From NCBI GenBank assembly GCA_002633025.1, contig NMRB01000188.1, positions 405,599 to 469,598 on the forward strand: 64,000 nucleotides of DNA, given 5' to 3'. The stretch is from Notospermus geniculatus. Its lineage: Eukaryota; Nemertea; Pilidiophora; Heteronemertea; Lineidae. The notes beneath the pieces were generated by a model. That model did not search any database. It saw only the letters and a program-made list of their open reading frames with translations, and was not told where the DNA came from. A program made the position numbers and the translations under genes. Shown piece by piece: positions 59,223-64,000 of the stretch; positions within the stretch are counted from its first letter, which is position 1, and each line of letters begins with the position of its first letter.

Positions 59223-59343
59223 GGGGCCGTATTCTAGAAGCTTCGTTAACTCTAAGGTTTACCTTTAGCTATTGTTTGCAGAGCAGAATACAAAAGCTTA
59301 AAGTGGACCTTAGAGTTAAGGAGGCTTCTAGAATACGGGCCTT
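59223..59343. mobile_element. Foldback element
   Basis: GGGCCGTATTCTAGAAGC and GCTTCTAGAATACGGGCC. Confidence 0.92.
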
Positions 59344-59364
59344 GGTGTTGACCATTTTTTCCAG

Positions 59365-59455
59365 TGTTGGAAACATTACTGCAGCTGCATCTGAACAATC
59401 TGCAAGCTCTGAAGACGGGTCAAACCGGACCTTTTCTCGATTAGGGACTGCCTAA
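59365..59455 (+). CDS. Possible plus-strand terminal exon
   Basis: A strong acceptor (ACCATTTTTTCCAG) is followed by 29 codons and TAA: VGNITAAASEQSASSEDGSN then RTFSRLGTA. Phase 2 entry; two N-glycosylation sequons. It begins about 20 bp after a foldback element (59223-59343). No upstream exon was confirmed, so the gene is unplaced. Confidence 0.3.
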
Positions 59456-60461
59456 GGACAGAATATCCCTGACACAGTCATAGATTGTCTCCTCTCGTTC
59501 AACGACCCCGTCACAAACTGTCCCTGCTCGGCCAGGGCCTCCGGAACAGGAACATGCCAGGATACGTGCCGACATTCAAATTAAGCAGCAGTCGGGTATC
59601 AACCAAACTAAAGGAGACCCCCTCCTCCCCTACCCGTAACTGATAGTCATGGACCTGCAGACACCGAACTGGACTGACATACAGCTTTGGGCTCCCTCCA
59701 ATTTGTGGGGTATGTCCATCTTGTTCTGAAAAGTAGCTTATCAGACAAAATCATATACAACTGTGGAAATAAATGTGAACATAGGCTCACCAGTCCCGAT
59801 CAGTGGTTTGGGTCGGATCATGAAGCATTTTTTGGAGCAAGATACTTAATTTTAAACATCAGTCTTTGGGAGTGCAATCTCATAATACTACCAATTTGGC
59901 CTGACGGCATATAATTATTTTGCACGAGTTCAATTCTATCAACTAAAGCACAAATTCCTTCCACATTACAAACGGTAGGTATAAAATACAAATGCCATGT
60001 TCGGCCCATAAGCCTAAACTTGCTCAACTATGAATATCCTTAGAAATTCAACATAATTGCCGTTAATAAAAGTTTGATACTGAAAATCGCCAAGTCTCGA
60101 TATTCCGTTCCAAGCCACTGGTTCTTATTCACGTATAGTGTCGTCTGCTTTACGCATCAGTGACCAGGATGAAGGAGTCGTGAATAAGGTTTTCATAAAA
60201 CGTGCCCGCTGACAAAGATGGATCTCAAGATATCAAATCGTTATTCTGCTGTGTGCCTTTGTGGTCAAGTTGTGCCAAATTCGTTGCTTTAGGTGTGCAC
60301 CTATACGACGGGAGATGTGTATCGCGCTTCTTGAGTAGACTGGCGGATTGCCGAAGAAATTGCGATGACGATAGCGTAGTAGCTACCACATTCAAAACTG
60401 ATGGTTTCACAGAACAGCGAAGGTCTGAGGCGGAGGAATGGGAAATTTCACAACTTTTTAT

Positions 60462-60634
60462 CCCGACAGGGCGGCGCTGGGAGCGTTTGCACCGAAGACG
60501 TCAAAAACAGAGCAAAGCAACGCAATGACGTCGCGTCATGACGTCCTTGACGCAGTGCAACACGGGCCGTGACGTCGAAAAATGGTATAAACGCTCACAG
60601 CGCCTATCAGTAGCGGTAGTTCTGCTGGTTCCTT
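60462..60634. mobile_element. Foldback MITE, family E copy 2 (inverted)
   Basis: AACTTTTTATCCCGACAGGG ... CAGCGCCTATCAGTAGCGG, the reverse of 31895-32066. Confidence 0.85.
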
Positions 60635-60707
60635 AGACGCTGCTGCGTGGTCACGTGAGGGTTTTTTTTCGTGCGAGCTGGCTCGATGGGCAGTCACCAA
60701 TTTTTTT

Positions 60708-60959
60708 ATAGACAAATCCCAAGTTGATGTAGATGAGAGAGATATCTGCGCACTTTCGCCGAAATCGCAACCACAACCTCAGTACGGTCTGAAACTGAAT
60801 GACGTGACGCAGACAACCCCACGACAGTGACTTCGTACGTTGCGTCAGAGTCGACCATTGCTGAATCATGGATTGCGTCACGTCAGCTGGTTTCAGATCG
60901 AGGTTGTGGTTGCGATTTCGGCGGAAGTGCACAGATCTGCGAATTCGAGAATCGTCTAT
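60708..60959. mobile_element. Foldback MITE, family A copy 2
   Basis: Same structure as 5332-5578, including the interior GCGTCAGA-TCGACCATTGC. Confidence 0.9.
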
Positions 60960-61844
60960 ACTTTGGGACTTTACGCCGACGAGATCAATGACACAGATAA
61001 CTGCCCACAGTTTTCTTGGTGAAGTTGCCCATAGACATGATAGAGAGCCAATTTGCGCGAGTAGCAGCGGCTACGCCATTATAACCCTCAGTTGTAATAC
61101 TCTTCAGATTGACACCAAAATGAGAGACACGACATATTATCACAAAACCAAAGATATCACTTGTATCAGAGGTGGAAAATAAACCAATCAATTGTTCGGC
61201 TTTGCCTTACTGAAGTGACATCTCCTTCCACGCCGAAGAAGACCTACGCCCACAATGAGATTTCGGTCGTCCCACATAGAGATATCATTTATCAGAGGTG
61301 CAGAATGAACCAAATAATTTATTCGGCTTAGCCTGAAGTGCTATCTCCATTGTCCACGCTTGACTATTCTGTCAGTGTCCCCTGCCCTATTTCGAGGGTC
61401 CACCCTCCTCAACCGTCAATGCGGCCCTGCCGTCTTCACCCGGGTCCCATGGTAACGGAGACAGGGACAATAAAGACTGGCGCTGGACCGTGTCAAGTCT
61501 CACAGGTGGGTGGGACCCCGGTGTACATCCATGTGAACGGCTGCTGAAGAGGCAACATTCCGATACACGCCTGACTCCGAATGGAGAGTTTGAGAGATAT
61601 CCCGCCAACGCTGACGTTAGATTTTGCGTCATCGTTGAAGACACCGTAACTGGAGGTTAGAGAATCATTCCGCTAACGAAAATGCTAACATATCAGACTA
61701 TCAGTGACATCAACACGGGAAAGTCAAAAAGGCCAAGGGCGGTCTATGGTGATGCATGGCGTCCAAAAGGTCAACTTGACGACAAAATACACAGCGTTCG
61801 TTAGTGGGATTATGGCTTGAACTCTCACAAACCAAAAATTAGAT

Positions 61845-61997
61845 AATAGGGAGTTTAAGAAATCAAACAACAAACGTTAACTTTACGACAACGTTATTTT
61901 TCATACTGCGAATTCACCAGATTATTGCATTTTCAGTACAAAAAATAACGTTGTCGTAAAGTTAACGTTTATCGTTTGATTCCTTAAACTCCCTATT
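61845..61997. mobile_element. Foldback element
   Basis: AATAGGGAGTTTAAG...CGTTAACTTTACGACAACGT and complement, arms about 60 bp. Confidence 0.93.
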
Positions 61998-62400
61998 TTT
62001 GCTAATACAGGTCATTCTGAGGGTTCGCCTTCGGCTTACCATATCTAGTCAACTCTATATGAACGTCAACTTTCCTGACACTGTACTTGTTTCCAAAATT
62101 CACTACCGTTTTTTCAATGACTGATGCATGCCTTCGGCTGTTTGTTTGCATAGATTTTTGGGAAAATAAAGACCATACAGTCGGAAGTAAAGCGTACTAC
62201 TTTTTAATACTTCCGTATCGTTCTGGTGACAACACAGCTCGCGTCGGACAGACATCCGTATAGGTGGTGTAACAGTAGCACTTGTCCAGGTAGAATTAAG
62301 TCGCTTGCAACGCAACCAGATTTGATACTTAATACTTTTAAGTCATACTTTTTGTACGGGCGGGCTCTTTCGCTTTTGGCCATTCAAGAGCAAGACTTAC

Positions 62401-62460
62401 GTTTATCAAGCACTGATGTTGGGATTTTCTCTTCATTGAGTAATTCTGTCGGGGACATTG
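62401..62460 (-). CDS. Possible short exon with start codon
   Basis: Reads MSPTELLNEEKIPTSVLDK from an ATG at 62458-62456 to donor AAAC|GTAAGT (phase 1). The sequence just upstream (CTTGGTTATGCAG) could be an acceptor, so it may be internal instead of first. No partner exon could be fixed downstream. Product unknown. Confidence 0.3.
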
Positions 62461-62499
62461 CTGCATAACCAAGGCTTGGGGTATTGTGGGGGTGGGGCA

Positions 62500-62527
62500 G
62501 TGTGGTGTGTGTGTGTGTGGGGGGGGG
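62500..62527 (+). repeat. (GT)n/(G)n microsatellite
   Basis: GTGTGTGTGTGTGTG followed by ten Gs. Confidence 0.9.
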
Positions 62528-63406
62528 ATCGCTTCCTCATTTGTTCATTTCTTTGACTTTTTCATTCTTTATTTCATTAAATTCATCCTTTTCCATCCGT
62601 GAAATTCTTCATGCCAGGACGTCCTGAGATGACATAGTCATCGATTTCTATGTCCACGTCTCAGTCCATGACGTCATCATAGCCTACTTGCTAGGAATTC
62701 CACAAACCAGTTAGGCCTACACGACCAGTTACAAGTTCAGAATACCTAATTATCAATGACTAAGCCTATTAAAACATACATAACTCTTTCCTAGTGCAAA
62801 ATCGTTCTAAATCACGATGAAGTGGACAAAGTACGCCTGACACGAAGGTCTACAGAGATCCACAGAAGAAACTGTCAAGGAAAGAAGTAGGCCTATATAT
62901 CTAGATATATAGATAAAACTTTGAGCCTGTTTCCTAAGTCAGTTATGAAATCTAAGTCAGAGCAGATACCTCACATGCAATGTATTTAGGCCTACTAGGG
63001 ACAGGAGTCGACCAACTTTAATACAGACGACGAATTTCATGAAAATCCAAAATTTTGTAAAAGACTATAACCAGAATTCCACATTCCCCGCATCACTGAT
63101 TATAAATAGCCAACAACCCGAATTTCCCTCGCATTCCCATGGAGGGTAACAAAGATTGCTCAACGAACCGAACTCGTTATGGCCGCTGGACTATTCAGGA
63201 CCGACCCACCATTGTCTGGCCAGCGTCGCTGGGTAGTTCCCCCATTCATCAAGTGTCCCAATACCAACAATGGTGGTGTATTTCTATGGGTATTGTTGAG
63301 ACGAGACCGTTGTCAAGATGTGTAACGCTGTGTAGATAGGAGGCCACTTCAAATAGAAATTCGTGCAAACATTAAAATGCATGGACTGCCTACAGATTTA
63401 TACGAC

Positions 63407-63561
63407 TCAGACGAAAACTGCCAAAAGTGATGAACGTTGTAGCTTCCGTTCGCTACTAGACCGTGGCTGCAAGTCGGCCATTTTGGCAACCCTATGTTGC
63501 AGGACCGAGATGACCAAGTTTGCAACATGCATGAGGGAATCCCGAGGTCGAAAGAACACTT
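63407..63561 (-). CDS. Unrecognised gene, last exon
   Basis: A very good acceptor (GGTTCCTTCTCAG ending 63562) opens 50 codons and TGA at 63409-63407. It encodes VFFRPRDSLMHVANLVISVL, then an Arg/Ser-rich stretch (QPRSSSERKLQRSS) and a hydrophobic end, LLAVFV. It joins the exon at 63741 in phase 1. No motif was recognised. The product looks like the helical C-terminus of a larger protein. Confidence 0.5.
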
Positions 63562-63740
63562 CTGAGAAGGAACCTGGGTGTCACCACGTTGGCGACTCAA
63601 GGGGACAAGATAATAAAGCCATCAATATTAGATGAGACCAGACCATTCTTCTTTGGGGCAAATTGCTGCCAAAAATGGAGGACGCTGAACTTCAGCATCA
63701 CCTTTTCGAACTAAAGATAGGGGGAATTGCAGAGAATTAC

Positions 63741-63897
63741 CTAATGATTGAATGAGCGCCTCGTTATTTATGTCGGTGTATTTAGAGTCAAGGCACTCAG
63801 GGGAACTTCGGAGACAAAAACCCTTCAAGAGGGTCCGGTCCCTCTTCAACATACCGACCACGTGGTCAAGACATTCCAATTTGGGAAAATAAGGCCA
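63741..63897 (-). CDS. Unrecognised gene, penultimate exon
   Basis: Encodes 52 residues plus one base, with LECLDHVVGMLKRDRTLLKG at its core and ending EALIQSL before donor ATTAG|GTAATT. Phase 1 at the donor matches the AA at the start of the next exon (G + AA gives Glu). The acceptor (ATCTGAAG at 63899-63898) has a weak pyrimidine tract, so the upstream edge is uncertain. Leucine-rich helical character; no family recognised. The gene presumably extends off the window to the right. Confidence 0.5.
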
Positions 63898-64000
63898 CTT
63901 CAGATTTTTTAAGGATTACAGTCCATTGTGTCAAACCGACTGTGCCTGTGTAAGGTGAAGGAGACTGTTAGAGCAATCCTTCATTTACAAACAGATTGTA

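Larger units (their letters stand above)
59456..62400. other. Mostly repeats
   Basis: Family E and family A foldbacks lie almost end to end (60462-60959), then the 61845-61997 foldback. No exon supported. Confidence 0.55.

Overview
This is eukaryotic (metazoan) genomic DNA: short exons with GT-AG splice sites, kilobase introns, no operons or bacterial signals, one run of Ns and three single-N scaffold joins. Abundant foldback (MITE-like) elements, tRNA-derived SINE heads, a non-LTR retrotransposon remnant and frequent TACATGTA and TAGGCCTA words fit a marine invertebrate, possibly an echinoderm or related deuterostome. That placement is a guess from sequence style, not from a search. By rough estimate about five open frames over 150 codons are expected by chance here, so exons were called from splice sites, phase agreement and codon composition rather than length.

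The only gene that can be reconstructed end to end is on the minus strand between 16855 and 6246. It has four coding exons with agreeing phases (1353 nt, 450 residues): an N-terminal SNAG repressor motif, a long disordered Ser/Pro-rich middle and four C2H2 fingers at the extreme C-terminus. The fingers look most like fingers 1-4 of FEZF, with GFI1-like features. Its 7.4-kb last intron holds homeodomain- and POU-site-rich DNA that could be regulatory.

Around it are partial genes. On the left, a plus-strand pair of exons (3525-4851) encodes a cysteine-rich, N-glycosylated segment. A minus-strand gene (20609-24495) is seen as four phase-compatible exons running into an assembly gap. Minus-strand coding candidates lie near 26.4, 28.3, 30.8, 31.2, 35.4 and 38.2 kb, and exons near 53.5, 55.6, 62.4 and 63.4-63.9 kb; a plus-strand terminal exon lies near 59.4 kb. 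None of these products could be named with confidence.

The rest is mostly repeats. About twenty foldback elements of roughly 40-400 bp, several in two or more copies, are scattered throughout. Three blocks (36-38.4, 39.1-40.1 and 50.6-52.7 kb) are duplicated on either side of a single N; they look like unmerged haplotypes in the assembly. A degenerate ~90-bp array at 44.4-45.4 kb and another repeat at 46.6-47.0 kb have each been split by a foldback element.
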